In this document: piece after piece, positions 47,211 to 58,790 of the stretch | How the letters are laid out: every line of letters starts with the position of its first letter | Position numbering within the stretch: the stretch's first letter is position 1 | Assembly: GCF_902686445.1 (NCBI RefSeq) | Contig: NC_062213.1 | Coordinates: 9,049,241-9,113,240 of the forward strand | DNA: 64,000 nucleotides | Direction of reading: 5' to 3' | DNA from: Sciurus carolinensis | Taxonomy: Eukaryota; Chordata; Mammalia; Rodentia; Sciuridae | Translations under genes and position numbers: made by a program | The notes under the pieces: generated by a model | The model's database searches: none | What the model was told of the DNA's origin: nothing | The model's input: only the letters and a program-made list of their open reading frames with translations

Positions 47211-48829
47211 TGAACATGAATTGGTACCTTTGTGCAACTATGATTTTAATAGCACCTTTTAAAGTCCCAACTGGGCCACTATGGAAGGTTTTTGGAAGTC
47301 CTTCCACACACGCTTAGTTCTTCTTAGTCAAGGAATCACCCCAGATGTCACGTGAGAGTCACCTTAACTTTCTTCCCACGGTGGAGCCCCTCAAATCATG
47401 TGTAGGATTCTGCTAAAAACAAGACTGCTGTGGTCCACAGAAGATCCTGGGCCTCCAAGTGCAGCTCTTGGTGAACTCCTCAGTGAGAGGGCGAGGAGGT
47501 GCATGTCCTCTGTGGCCTGTGTGTCACGGGCAGAATCTGCAGGGCTGCGTGGGCTCTTTGAATGCATGAAGATGAAAAATGGAAATGCAATTTCACACAT
47601 CCCACCAGATGCCTCAGTTGGCTCTCTGCATAAATTGGAATCTGCTCTTCATCTCTTCTGGGGGCCTTGTTTCAAACACAACGCTCTCCAGTTTTCATTT
47701 ATGGTCTTACAAATTCATCTGTTGTTCCCAGCTGGATCTGTGTTCAGGGCTCAGAAATGATATCTGCAATCATTAGGGCTTGAGGGACGTGGGAATGAGA
47801 GAGAGCCTCCTTAATATCATTTCCAGCCTTTTGGACAGGACTGCCTATTTCTCAAACCTGTCAAGTCACACAAGTGTTGATAATGGGATACTGGAAATAA
47901 GGACCAGCCAAATAGGCAGAGCTCTGTGGAGATTCACGTTCTAGCTGTTTCAGGGTGTGAATTTGGGATAGAGGTCACAAATAAACATGAGGGCTTTGGC
48001 AACAAAATTTGTCAAAATTATGCAGTGTCTGGTTCTAAATTTTCTAAATGTTTTAATAAGAAGTGAAAAATGGAAGTTAATCTCCAGGTGGATTTCGTTG
48101 TCTCAAATGCAAAAATGGATAATAACAGTATACTCCTCGCTGGTGGATTCTGAGGCTGAAGAAGATAAGTACTAATCCACCTCAAATCATGAGTTGAATG
48201 GAGCAGGGACTAGAGAGACAGACCGGCAAAGCGAGATAAATGAACGTGGACCAGGAGCGCGCAGGACTGACAGGTGTTCCTGGTGGGGTTGTCCAAGCTC
48301 CCAACTCTGCAACTGTCATGCACTGGGTCCTCGGTGCAGGTTTATGGAAGATGTGGATTATCAGCTTTGTTGTCTTTTTGGTGTGTTTTAAAATTAATTT
48401 TTAATTTTTTAAACTGTATACTTTACATTTTTGTGGCAATATCTACTTTAAAACGGGATAGGGGATATTCTTCTAAGGATGCCTTTCCATGGCCAATCAC
48501 ACTGGAAAATGTGGGAGCAGCTGCCACAGCAATTGCAGGGACAGGCTCTCCTTCCAGCTGCAGAGAGCACCGCCTCCACAGGAGACTCACCGGTGTGAGT
48601 GAGGAGCCCACGGGGATCACAGCCCGGCATACATCCCACTTGGAGGGGACAGGGTCTGTGGGTAGGATGTGTGGACAGACACAGAGAATGTTCCATACTG
48701 TATGGTCTATGCAATTTTAAGTTGTAGCTCATTAAGAAGCCATCTTGGTCATTTGTGAACACGCCCGGTTTGGATGAGTCTAGTCACCAATCTCTAATAA
48801 ATGGCATTGATGACCATGAGGCTTGCTGA
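47211..48829. other. Unassigned stretch
   Basis: No gene is supported; frames reach 148 codons. 47560-47780 is repeat-poor and possibly conserved ('atggaaatgcaatttcacac', with an octamer-like ATGCAATT word). Confidence 0.4.
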
Positions 48830-49000
48830 TGCTTTCTTTATGCATAGGACACTGTCTAAATGATTTGTGTGTGTGGATTCATTTGACCTCCTCAACAGCC
48901 TTGTGAATTAAAAGCTATTAACATTCTCAGCTGAGGCACAGCGGAGTGGACCAGTTTACCCACATCACATATGGTATGAATGGCAGAGCTGGGGAGTCCA
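48830..49000 (-). mobile_element. MIR fragment (reverse)
   Basis: 'tgacctcctcaacagccttg' then 'tgaatta', 'attctcagctgaggcacagc' and 'atggtatgaatggcagagct' then 'gggga' follow the MIR reverse complement. Confidence 0.65.
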
Positions 49001-49080
49001 TCCCGCCACCTGAATCCAGATGGGATTTTCCCATCACTACAAAAGCCTTGTTTAATAACTTCGGAAATGGAGGCTTAGAG

Positions 49081-49140
49081 CTGAAAAGCATTAGCTGGAC
49101 CAGATTGAAGCTGAAAAGCATTAGCCGGACCAGATTGAAG
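49081..49140 (+). repeat. 30-bp exact-length tandem duplication
   Basis: 49081-49110 and 49111-49140 match at 29 of 30 bases (one C/T difference). It is a recent local duplication, probably slippage. Confidence 0.95.
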
Positions 49141-49696
49141 GTTTAGAGCTTTTAATTTAATTAGTACAAACCTGAGAGGCCCCTGTAGGTCAGTAAAGCA
49201 GCAAGGTGCTAGAGAGATGATCGAGGACGGATGAGGTGCCATCTGGTCTTCCCAGAGATGAAGGACCTGCAGCCACAGGAGCAAGCAATGGAGCGGGGCG
49301 TGGAGGCCATGCTGCTGGAGGGCAAGGGGTCGACGCAGGTGCTGGGCTGAAGGCCGCGGGGTGACGGAGGCAGCCAGGTCAGGCTTCTGAGCGAGGTCCC
49401 ACTGCACTTTGAAGAATGCAAACTCCTCCGTGGCCTCAGATGGGGAGGTCAGAATGGTCTGGTCCCTGCCCACTCCTAGAATCTCCTCTCTGCCACTTCT
49501 TCCCTGGGCCCGCCATGGCCAAGCCCACCCACCTGTCCTCAGAACCCCTGGCTCTCACCTCCTTCACAGCTGCTCTGCCTCTTTCCAGAGCTGACTGGAC
49601 TTCCTCCTCCAGGGCCAGCCTCAATGGTGTCTCCTCAGGAGGGCCTTTCTCAATCAACCTTCAGGGGCTTCCCTCTCATGACTTCGGCTCTTGATT

Positions 49697-50110
49697 ACGA
49701 GTTGAATTACACCCCAAATTCATGCCTTGAAGTCCCATCCCCTCATACTCCAGAATGGAGGCATTTGGAGGTATTTGGAGACATCTTTACAGAGGTCATC
49801 AAACTAAAATGGGGTCATGATAGCAGATCCTACTCTAGTACGACTGGTGTCCAGGTGAGAAGGGAGGCATTCGGACACGGCCACAGGGAGAATGCTGTGA
49901 AGATGATGGCAGCAGCTGAGGGAGGCTCCTCCCTACAAGCCAGAACGGCCAAAAGGGTCAACAGGCACAGAAGCCCAGAGAGAGGCATGGGGACCAATCC
50001 CACCCGCACCTTGACCAGACTTCCAACCTCCAGAGCTGGGCGGCGAGGAGAGCCTGCTGTTCAGGACACCCAGTTCTTGGCACAGCACTTGGTCACAGCA
50101 GCCCTGGCAC
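49697..50110 (+). mobile_element. MLT1 LTR (ERVL-MaLR), forward
   Basis: 'gagttgaattacaccccaaa' then 'ttcatgccttgaagtcccat', 'ggtatttggagacatcttta' then 'cagaggtcatcaa', 'actggtgtccaggtgagaag' and 'ccttgaccagacttccaacc' then 'tccagagctgggc' follow MLT1 in order. The 193-codon frame over it is repeat-derived and not a gene. Confidence 0.85.
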
Positions 50111-50384
50111 GCCAGCACAGGGGCCAGGCCTTATTTATGAATTGCCCCGGCCCAGGGAGCTGCATGGAGTCCTTTCCTGGAGTCAGCCTTGACTGCACAC
50201 AGTAGGTACTCAGGGGGAAGATGGTTCCCTCCTCCCTTAGTCTTTCTCCTTCTTCCTGCTTCCTTCCCCTTTGTCTCCTCTCTCTCTTCTCCATGCCCTG
50301 TGCTTTTCATGTGTTTTCAGGATGAAGGAATCAGCACGTTTCCAGAACTTAGTCAGAGTTTGAGATAGGTTAAAAAAATCAGAC

Positions 50385-50606
50385 CATAATGGGGTGGGGG
50401 AGGCACGAATGGAGGAAGGATGGATTGTATAGAGGAAAATGAGGGGTGGGGAAGGGGCAGGGGAAGGAAAGATAATAGAATGAGACAAACATCATTACCC
50501 TAAGTCCATGTATGATCACACAAACGGTGTGACTCTACTTCGTGTACGACCAGAGAAATGAAAGCTGTACCCCATTTGTGTAGAATGAATCAAAATTTAA
50601 AAGAAA
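50385..50606 (+). mobile_element. L1 3' UTR end, squirrel-type
   Basis: A G/A-rich segment ('ggggaaggggcaggggaagg'), then 'aatgagacaaacatcattac' and 'cctaagtccatgtatgatca', then 'ctacttcgtgtacgaccaga' and an A-rich tail, match what I recall of the recurrent squirrel L1 3' end. The copy is 5'-truncated. The tail is interrupted at 50612 by the LTR that follows. Confidence 0.7.
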
Positions 50607-50612
50607 GAAAAT
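50607..50612 (+). repeat. Target-site duplication, left copy
   Basis: GAAAAT directly before the LTR start TGT; an identical copy follows the LTR at 51113-51118. Confidence 0.85.
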
Positions 50613-50850
50613 TGTAGAGACATGTTTACAGCTGTTTGAGGAAGTAGCTCTAAGATGGCGGCTGGCGTTGGGCCAAGCGGTGGCGCATAATTAGCATTAA
50701 CATGGCGTGATCGCTCATGACCTTTTGCCTGATTGGTTGATGTCTCTTCCGCGCTCGTGGTCAGCACAGGTTCCACATTCTTTCTTAATTGGTACCGTGG
50801 TGCGTGCTCCTATGGTGCTACTTAATCCTAAGCTGATTGGCTGCCTTAGT

Positions 50851-50860
50851 GGATATAAGA
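50851..50860 (+). promoter_or_regulatory. LTR TATA box
   Basis: GGATATAAGA lies about 190 bp upstream of the AATAAA signal within the solo LTR and should direct initiation near 50880-50890 if the LTR is active. Confidence 0.65.
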
Positions 50861-50884
50861 CATTCTCTTCCTCTGGGAGAAAAA

Positions 50885-51020
50885 GCACCTCTGAGAAGGA
50901 AGCACCTCTGAAGCAAAGCACCTTTGTGAAGAAGCACCTTTGAGAAGAAGCACCTCTGAGAAGAAGCACCTTTGAGAAGAAGCACCTCTAAAAAGAAAGC
51001 ACCACTAAAAAGAAAGTACA
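50885..51020 (+). repeat. 16-17 bp minisatellite inside the LTR (probable R region)
   Basis: The word GCACC (GTACA in the last unit) recurs at 50885, 50902, 50918, 50934, 50950, 50966, 50982, 50999 and 51016, a spacing of 16-17 bp. The typical unit is gcacctttgagaagaa; the last three units decay to an aaaaag form. It lies between the TATA box and the poly(A) signal, so it would be transcribed as most of R. The copy number is probably variable. Confidence 0.9.
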
Positions 51021-51041
51021 ATTAAGAAAAGTAAAGAGAAA

Positions 51042-51047
51042 AATAAA
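51042..51047 (+). terminator. LTR polyadenylation signal
   Basis: AATAAA within 'gaaaaataaagaagttgttc', followed about 15-25 bases later by 'cattcccagtccgcc', where R would end. It belongs to the solo LTR. Confidence 0.65.
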
Positions 51048-51112
51048 GAAGTTGTTCATTCCCAGTCCGCCTCTGATTCTTTCCCGCGGTCTCGTTGCTG
51101 CTGGCAGCAACA

Positions 51113-51118
51113 GAAAAT
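51113..51118 (+). repeat. Target-site duplication, right copy
   Basis: GAAAAT directly after the LTR end ACA, identical to 50607-50612. Confidence 0.85.
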
Positions 51119-51419
51119 AAGTTAGAAATACAAAACAAAACCAAACAGACCAAATGGCAGAATTGGATGCCAAGAGAACCCCTCAACCCTCCCTGCCAAG
51201 AGGTCCTTGTCCGACGTACAGGCAGTCTTAACAGGGCCTGTTTCATAAAGGTGGGTTCCGAAGCCTGCAGAGGAAATGGCTCTCAGGGACAGTGGAAAGC
51301 TCATGGCCCACTGCTACTGCTCACGCCTGGCTAAGACCCTGCTTCTCTTTCCAACACGCAAACTTGAGAGACCCCACAACCTTCAATTCCAACTCATCTA
51401 AAAGCTAGAAATACCTTCT

Positions 51420-51870
51420 CAATCTGATTTTCATACTTAGCAATGTTCTATGAGTATTTTTGCTGACAGTTGATGGCGATTTGTGACACATTTCTCAACA
51501 TTTGCAATGGCATGTTACTATTAAAACATATGTAAGCATAGACACACCTCCACACACAGACACACCAAGGTGTTCCGTCCATCCCCACACCATAGGGTTA
51601 GCTATCTTCCAAGTGTTGTTGTTATAACAGTTGGTGTGATAAACTTTCCTGTATAGTCAAGTTCTTCAAATTGTCCAGTTAACTTCTTAAACCATATTCC
51701 TATTACTTCTTTAAAGATCAATTTCTCCAGAACAAATTTAAGTCTAGGAAAATGCAAACTTGGGTATCTTTCAGATAGTGCCAGATGACTTCCCAAGAAA
51801 CACGGTGGCTACATCCCTCCAGCAGCCGTGGATCCGAGCTCCTCTTTCCCGCACTGAATACTGCCATTCT
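51420..51870 (-). mobile_element. L1/LINE fragment, reverse
   Basis: 'ctttaaagatcaatttctcc', 'aagtctaggaaaatgcaaac' and 'gtgccagatgacttcccaag' then 'aaacacggtggctacatccc' follow the reverse complement of an L1M 3' segment (..ctagaagtgg.. / ..gccaaattgcttcccagaaaggttgtacc..). Old and truncated. Confidence 0.6.
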
Positions 51871-54600
51871 TTCACACATGGCCAGCTCGGCCAGCTCAGG
51901 CATTTGTCTTCATGAGCCATTCCTGTTTATCGCCTCCGATCTCCTGGTGTGTGTGGCAGGGCTTTACCTTGTGCACGCCACCTCTCTGCTCACTTTGCTG
52001 GGCTCTGTGCCCCCAGGGAGAGCTTCGTGCAGGCCCTCTTGTCCTCTAGGGACTGGCTGGATTCTGTGGAGTAGTGGCCACCTGTATAGAGCATTAGAGG
52101 GTAGGTGAGATACTCCCCTTTGCAAGGCAGGCTGGGGTTCAGGTGGCAGGTGGCTGTGCTTCTATGTCTGTGGTCACCAGGTTTGTGGGAAGCTCCTCCC
52201 TCAGCCACTTCCAGAGACCCTGCTTCCCCTGCCCCCAGGGTCTTGCAGAGAATGGGGGCTCCTGCTGCTGCACAGGATGCTTCCCATCCTGGTGGGTTTC
52301 CCAACCCTGCCCACACCTCTACAGAGAGCCCCTGGTGAGGCCCTGGTACCTACCGTGTTGGGCACGCCATCTGTAGCAGCGAGCACCCTTGCAGTCTGAA
52401 GCAGGTTCAGCACTTGCCAGTTGTATACACTTGAAAAGATATACAGCTATAGAGTAAGTTCTTTTTCTTTTCTTGATCATATCTCATTGCCAGTACTTTG
52501 CCCAGTCTTTTGATTCTCACATGTTTTCTCTCTGTGGTTTTCAAAAACAAGGATTCAAAAAGATTTAAAACAATTTGAGACCAAGGGAAATGTAATTCAG
52601 CAAAAAGTCCAAATTCTAGGATCATTTTAAAGTCACATTCAGAGTAAATGTGCCATGGAAAATAGGAAAATGGCCTAAAAAAATTCTTTCTCAAACAGAG
52701 ATAAGCCAGACATAATTTAATGAATAGAAATAAATGCTGATGTGAATGAATACTCTGTAAACTGGGCCTCTTTAAATGATTTGAAGTATTTTCTTATCTT
52801 AAGAGAGTTAATCTTTCTCCTTGGAAATGGTGCTCACAGTACTCCCTGCATGTCTGAGACATTCCCTCCTGACTTCAAGTTCAGCCAGCATCTCCCTGGC
52901 TAGCTATTGTGAGTCACTTCCACACCGACCTCAGTGTGAGACTCCTGGAAGGCTGCTTTTTTTCTCATCTCCACCTTAAGGTGAGAAGGTCAAAGTTCAC
53001 AGAGGCGAAAACCATAATCAGAATCACACAGGTAAAGAAGGAACAGACTCCTAAGCTAACTGGAATGAGATTTAAACTAGGTCTTTTACCTCTAAGCCCA
53101 GTGCTCTCCCCACAGTATCAAATACCACACTGAGTACACTTTAATAGAATCATGAATATTTAACAAAATCAGACTTAGCCTATGTGCAATGATGCTTCTG
53201 AAACTTCAAATTCAGCATAGCCGTGTTGAAAGATACTTGATACTGAAATAAGAGCCAAATACTGTCAATTGGAGAAGAATTTATAAATGTAATGAGTTAT
53301 AAGCACCATGTTTAAATGAAACAAACATTTTAAGACTCCTTCATGAATAAAAACAAGTATCGTGGAAACATACCAAGAAGCAGGTGATAAAGTATGCTCA
53401 TGTTGGAATCAATTTAACTGATACACCCAAATGGATGTAAAAACTGTTAGTGGAGACTTCTGGAAATGGATTACCCCAAATGGGAGGTATATGTAGTATC
53501 AGAAAGTGTATTGATTTTTGGTGAGCTAACAAGAATTAGTGGGCCAGAAAATGTGTCTTCATTTTCTTCATTCTGAGAATAATAGACTGTACAATAATAG
53601 AAGTGTTATCACAAGTGCAATGTCAAAATCTCTTGGGTGAGCCTCATCTGAGCAGTGTTGGTAAAACATATGGCATTTATGGAAATTCCTCCCTTTCAAT
53701 ACTCCTAATTACAGAGTTCAGCTGCTTCCATGTGATGTAAGCAACTTGCCAATAAATAAAAAGGAGATAAACCAAACTGCCCACAACATTGGGAATAGCT
53801 CTGCTAGAATCAACAGCCACCAAGAGAGGGAATTCTCCTGTGATATGTCTGGAATAGGAGGTGTGCTGGCACTGAGTTCAAGCTCAGTTCTTCCAAGTTA
53901 TGTATTTTGGGAGATGGACAGTGTTCATCTAATATGGAGGTATCTACCTATGCATAATATACTTAGGATCCAATTCTGGAAAATGGCATCTTTATGACAC
54001 ATCTGCATCCTCTTCTCAGGAGCCCTGTACCAACCGCCTCCATGGACTTGGTGTCAGTAGACCTCTGAGGCCTGGTGAGTGTCATTGGGAATCATAGGAA
54101 TTCCAACAAAAAATGATGCAGAGGGATCTCTGTACCCCTGTGCCAGATGAGAGCCTGGTAACCAATGGACAGACTCCTGGGTTTAGAAGCAGAACATGGA
54201 AGAACTGGAAAGAGTGTGATCTGTGGAGATCTAGAACCCCCAGAAGTTTGGGGGTTGAAAAGTGCACACCTAGAAAGATATGTTGATCTTCAGGTCTCAG
54301 AGGAGCTTTTAGGGAGCTGGAGGGGTACACAGAGAGCATTGGCTGAGTCCAGTGGATTATTGGTCTGAGGAGAGGACACACCGACCCTTTCAGCTTTAGG
54401 GGTCAGAGCTAAGATAATAATAGCTAGTAGGTGGCCTTTTGTAATCACCTGCTCATGTTTCCTTTCTCATCAGTTCTCATCCTTCTTGGAGAGCCACCTA
54501 CTAGTGAAAGAAAGCCAAAGAACATGAGCGACTTAAATAGGCAAACAAACAAGATGATAATACTTAAGACTGCATTACCACATGAGAATATGGCAGAGGA
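51871..54600. other. Unassigned stretch
   Basis: No gene. 51880-52400 is GC-rich with overlapping frames of about 77-108 codons on both strands and no domain. 52960-53110 may include a reversed MIR. 53150-53990 is AT-rich and unrecognised. Confidence 0.4.
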
Positions 54601-54607
54601 CCCGATA

Positions 54608-55218
54608 CAGGTGATTCTCATTATTGGTGGCAGTTTTTCATAAAGAAGATAAGAGCAAATACAGCACTCTGCACTAGGAGGCATTAAGGGTAGTTTCCTC
54701 AGAGACTCTGGTCACAATTCTTTTGTCAAGTAGCCAACACGTTCTACGTGTGTTTCTGATTAAAGACAGTTTACTTGGTATTTTGTGTATTCGTTAATGA
54801 ACTCATGCCAACAGCGCTCTAATTCATGCCTGAGCAAAGCTCTTGATACAAATATTTTCTCCACAAGGCCATCATGGTCTTTTTGCACTTAGGAACAATG
54901 GGTGGCACTTCAACACCGTGTTTGGGGAACATTTTAAACAACAAAATTACCCTGGCAGCTCAAAAATGTGCGAACCACAGTGCTAAATAGAGCATGCAAA
55001 AGACACTTATTTACAGATGAAGCTGAAATAAAACAGCGGGGCCCCACCACGTTTGGCCTCAGCTGGGAATGTGTGCAGGGACTCACCATTTCCTCCACTA
55101 GCTAATGTCCGGGAACGACGGGGAGAGTGCCACAAGGTTTGGTTCTGAAGTTCCAAGAAAATCCTGGTAAGTACGCAAATTTGCAAGTACAGAGACCATG
55201 AATCATGAGGATCAACTG
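54608..55218. mobile_element. Tigger-like (TcMar) non-autonomous DNA transposon
   Basis: The ends are imperfect inverted repeats: the left segment at 54606-54630 and the reverse complement of the right end at about 55196-55220 match at 19 of 25 positions, with CAG..CTG termini. The left flank has TA, the TcMar target; the right flank is CA and may have mutated. The interior ('attcgttaatgaactcatgc' then 'caacagcgctctaa') recalls a known mammalian MITE, not named. There is no transposase frame. About 610 bp. Confidence 0.65.
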
Positions 55219-56550
55219 CACGGAACAGAACCTCTAAACTAAAAGCTTCAATAGCGGAAGGGGAAGGAAGTCATTGGTAGGACACGGAAGATCAAGTAGA
55301 GAGAGAGAAATGGAACAGCAAAGTGAAAGTTAAAAATGAGGATGGGGTTAATTAGCAGGTACCAGTTCTAACAGCTTAATGAAAGAGCAACAGATGGAGG
55401 AGTATTACTAAAACAGCTAATACGATAAAAAATGTGCCAAACTGGAAAGAGGCTTGAGTGAGATGCCTAAAACCCTGGGGAAGACTTGCATTAGAACAGA
55501 CACATCCACCAAGCCAAATCCGACAATGTTCTTTGTCTTAGAACCTTAGAGATAAAACTATGTCAAGCTTTCATTAGAGAAAAGGGAAAAAAATCATAAA
55601 AATAAAATGGATCCCACATATACAAGTAAAAAGAATATTTCATATAGAAATAATTTTATGAAAATTGAAATTTGTAAGAATAAAAAGGCAAGGTACTTCT
55701 CATCCACAGCTTCAAATGAGAGGACAATGGGAAGGCGTTGTGAGACTGCTAGAGGAAGGATTTTACCTAGTAAATGTACATCAAACCACAAGGATATTTA
55801 GCTGTGTGTGGGAAAGAAAGGTATGTATGAACACACAGAGGTTCAGAGAACCGACCAGTCTCGCAACTCATCTGGAGGAAGTACTGAAGCAAGGACTCTG
55901 GATGAAGAGCCAATGAACCTAGCAAGACTTCAAGGGGCTCATGGGGCTGTAGCGGGGAGTGCACACACTGTAAACAAGGCCTAGCCCAGAGGCAGGTGCA
56001 CAGCGACCGGGACAGACCCCCAGATGTGACGGAGTGACTTACTTGGAAATAACGAAGTGCAATAAACACAGAAAGGTGGGAAAATAAATCATATATAATT
56101 GCTTTTGTACTCTATGTGAGTGGGCAGAGGCTGCCAAACTTATTTTAAGAATAAAATTTATCTTCACATTGATAAAAAAATGAATTTAAGAAAAAGTTAA
56201 AACGTTGGAAACACAGATGAAGATATATCAGGCATACAATAAAAAAGTTGCAGTAGCAATATTAGTATTTTAGAAGCTGCAATTACACCATTTACATAAC
56301 CTATGCATATTTATGATTATATGCATTTTTCTTTGTTTTTTGAGTAGATATTATGCAGTTTACATATATTTAACAAACATTTACAGAGATCCATTATATG
56401 CATGACTACAAAAAAATCTTAGTAATTTCAAAATAGAGATGTGATAGACTACACACTATGTTGAAAATCATAATGGCTATAAATAATTAATAGCAAAGGA
56501 TACCCCAAATTATTAATTTCTTGACTTATGGGAAGAGACACAAGCTGGCA
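55219..56550. other. Unassigned AT-rich stretch
   Basis: No gene. 56120-56520 is very AT-rich and may be the 5' extension of the L1 relic that is recognisable from 56560. Confidence 0.4.
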
Positions 56551-56559
56551 AATACAACT

Positions 56560-57345
56560 GAAATTATAGACTAAGAATCAATGCAAAGGAGAAAACTTTA
56601 TAGCAATATCCATGTGCCACAATTAAATCAGTAGTCAGAAAAAAAAAATAAGCTAGAATCACTATCTGCATTGTTCTATAGGAAGGAAGACAAAATATAA
56701 AGGAAATCAGGACTGTCTTTGGGAAATAAGAACCAAGAACAAACCAAAAACTCTGAATGAAGAAAGGATCATTCAAGTAAAAATTGAAACTAATAAAATA
56801 CATAAGAAAAGACATACATATTTTAGAACACATTTAAAAATTTGGTTCTTTGAAACTGTCCATGAGATATGTAAATGCCTTATGAAATTGAGTAAGGAAA
56901 ATATATAAAATATAAAATATTCATGATTCAAAATTAAATGAGTAACTTAAACACATATATAAAAGAGAGTTTTAAGAATTAAAAATGAATATGTAAATCC
57001 ACATAGCAAATAAATAAACATTAAAAAAAACAAAAAATGCAAATTTCTCAATCAAAATGCAAACTACCAAAACTACTTAAAAAGAAGTAGAAAATCTGAG
57101 TAGCCAAATTACCCAAAAAAGGATTAGAAATGTGATTAAAAATTTACTCTTTAAAAAAGGCATCAGAACTAGATGATTTCACAACTGAGTTCTTTGTAAC
57201 CTATAAAGAACACACATTTCCAAGGTTATTTAGAAAAACGGCTTAAGAAAAATGAAAAGCTCATCAACGCAACTCTTAAGCCAGCTCAGCCCTGGGACTC
57301 AACCTTGCTAAGTCCTGGAAAGATAAAACAAGGACAATAATTGGG
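56560..57345 (+). mobile_element. L1 ORF2 fragment (N-terminal half), forward
   Basis: 'gaagaaaggatcattcaagt', 'aaatttggttctttgaaact', 'ctaccaaaactacttaaaaa' then 'gaagtagaaaatctgagtag', and 'gcatcagaactagatgattt' then 'cacaactgagttc' follow the L1 ORF2 stretch around the start of the reverse transcriptase domain. Stops and frameshifts are frequent; it is an inactive relic. Confidence 0.8.
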
Positions 57346-58776
57346 AACATTAGGCATCAATCTTATTTATGACTTGGGCTGTGAAATTTGCAATATTAAC
57401 AAATAAGACAATGCTGTGACCTAGTAGTGTTAATTCCAAAAACACAATTCCAGGGAATCTATTCGTAGAGCAAAAATAAAATTGCAGATACTGCACTGCT
57501 GGCACTAGATACTCCGCTGCGTGATTCGTAGGTGCTAACACATTTTCTCTCTCACTGCCTTCCTGCTTTGGTCATTGTAATCACAATTACCATGGAATTT
57601 TGAATATAAGAAGGCTGATGCTGAAGGAAGATGCATTAAACTCCTGTCATCGCACAGAGAACTTGTGGTGGGGCTGAAACTGTCCCAGGGAGCCCAGCCC
57701 CTTGCTCCTGGCTCTTCGCCCCGCCGGTACACAGGTGTATGATGGGGGCAGGAGGAGGAGGGCCAGAGCACATGGACAGACACTGGGAAGGATCTGACCA
57801 GTTTTCAAAGCTGTTATGACTTTAAGAAAAGTACCAACTGAAACTATGCAATAATTTACTAAGTAAAAGGACTCTTAGGCCTCATCCTGTTGAAGATGGT
57901 GTTTCAAGTGACGAAGCTCTGAAGGCATTGCTCCTAGGACCAAGGTGGAGCTGGGAGAGCATTCGTCCATCCAGGTTCCACGATTTTGGAGGTTCTCACA
58001 AGTGCAGCATGATATAAACCGAGATGACGGCGTAACACCCGTGAAGGAATCCTCTGAGAGGTCGCTCCACACGTTCTCCCTTCACTCCAAGACCACTGTT
58101 GCTTCCGCCTCCCCAGCATCAGGACCACGGGATACGGAATCCTGCGGCTTCCCTGACCCCGTCTCCACCTCCAGCCACCACAGCATGTCTCTGCTCTTCT
58201 TTTGTGTCAAAACGCATTAAAGTGATTGTTGTGGTTCTGCTTGCTCTTCAATCTCTGCCCACCCATGCGATTTTACCCCACTGCGGGCCGGCTTTTGCCG
58301 CCCCCCCATACAGTTTCGAGCGCTGGCATGAAGATCGGTGTAGCCCCCATGCTGGAGAAGGCTCTGGTCACTGCCATCACGCGCATGTGTGCTGTGCGTG
58401 GTCACTCTGACTGTCCACCCAGGCTCCTTCCCATGCTCCCAGCTCACAGGTGAGTGCCTCCCTGTGAGTCGCCCAAGGGACCTCACCCAAGATAAAGTGC
58501 CCTTCCTTGAAGGCAACCCACCTGCTGCGACTATCCCACAGGAGGCTACCAACACGGTCACCTCACCTCAACTCTGGACGTCTCTTAACAGATGCCCCAG
58601 CTCCACAGCTCCTGTTGGGGCAGCAAGGCCTCCATGGCCTCACTGTTCAGCTTCTCCCTCCACCCAGTCTGGGTCCCTTACTCTCTTGCAGATGTTACTG
58701 AGACTGAAGTTCACAAGACATCTTCCTAGAAATCTCAGGGGCTGTTTCCCAAGGACATCGGCCTCTGACACCCTGC
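57346..58776. other. Unassigned stretch
   Basis: No gene is supported. The longest frames (103-132 codons, 58099-58787) overlap one another on both strands. No repeat recognised with confidence. Confidence 0.4.
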
Positions 58777-58790
58777 AGAAGTATTGAGGT
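58777..58790 (+). repeat. SINE target-site duplication, left
   Basis: AGAAGTATTGAGGT, identical to 58994-59007 and immediately before the SINE. Confidence 0.95.

Larger units (their letters stand above)
50613..51112 (+). mobile_element. Solo LTR of an endogenous retrovirus (class II/ERVK-like by duplication length)
   Basis: A 500-bp unit begins TGTAGAGACA and ends GCAGCAACA, giving TGT..ACA inverted termini, and is flanked by a perfect 6-bp duplication GAAAAT. Class II (ERVK/IAP-like) integration typically gives 6 bp. CCAAT boxes in reverse (ATTGG near 50732 and 50836), a TATA box (50853-50858), a poly(A) signal (51042-51047) and a short U5 ('cccgcggtctcgttgctgct') are in the expected order. 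No gag, pol or env lies beside it, so internal sequence was lost by LTR-LTR recombination. It sits in the A-rich tail of the L1 at 50385. Confidence 0.9.

Noticed and set aside
49624..50205. Plus-strand open frame of 193 codons
   Set aside because: Most of it overlaps an MLT1 LTR, which is non-coding.
50885..51020. Regularly spaced short repeats resembling a CRISPR array
   Set aside because: The units are contiguous at 16-17 bp with no unique spacers, lie inside an LTR and are in a mammalian genome.
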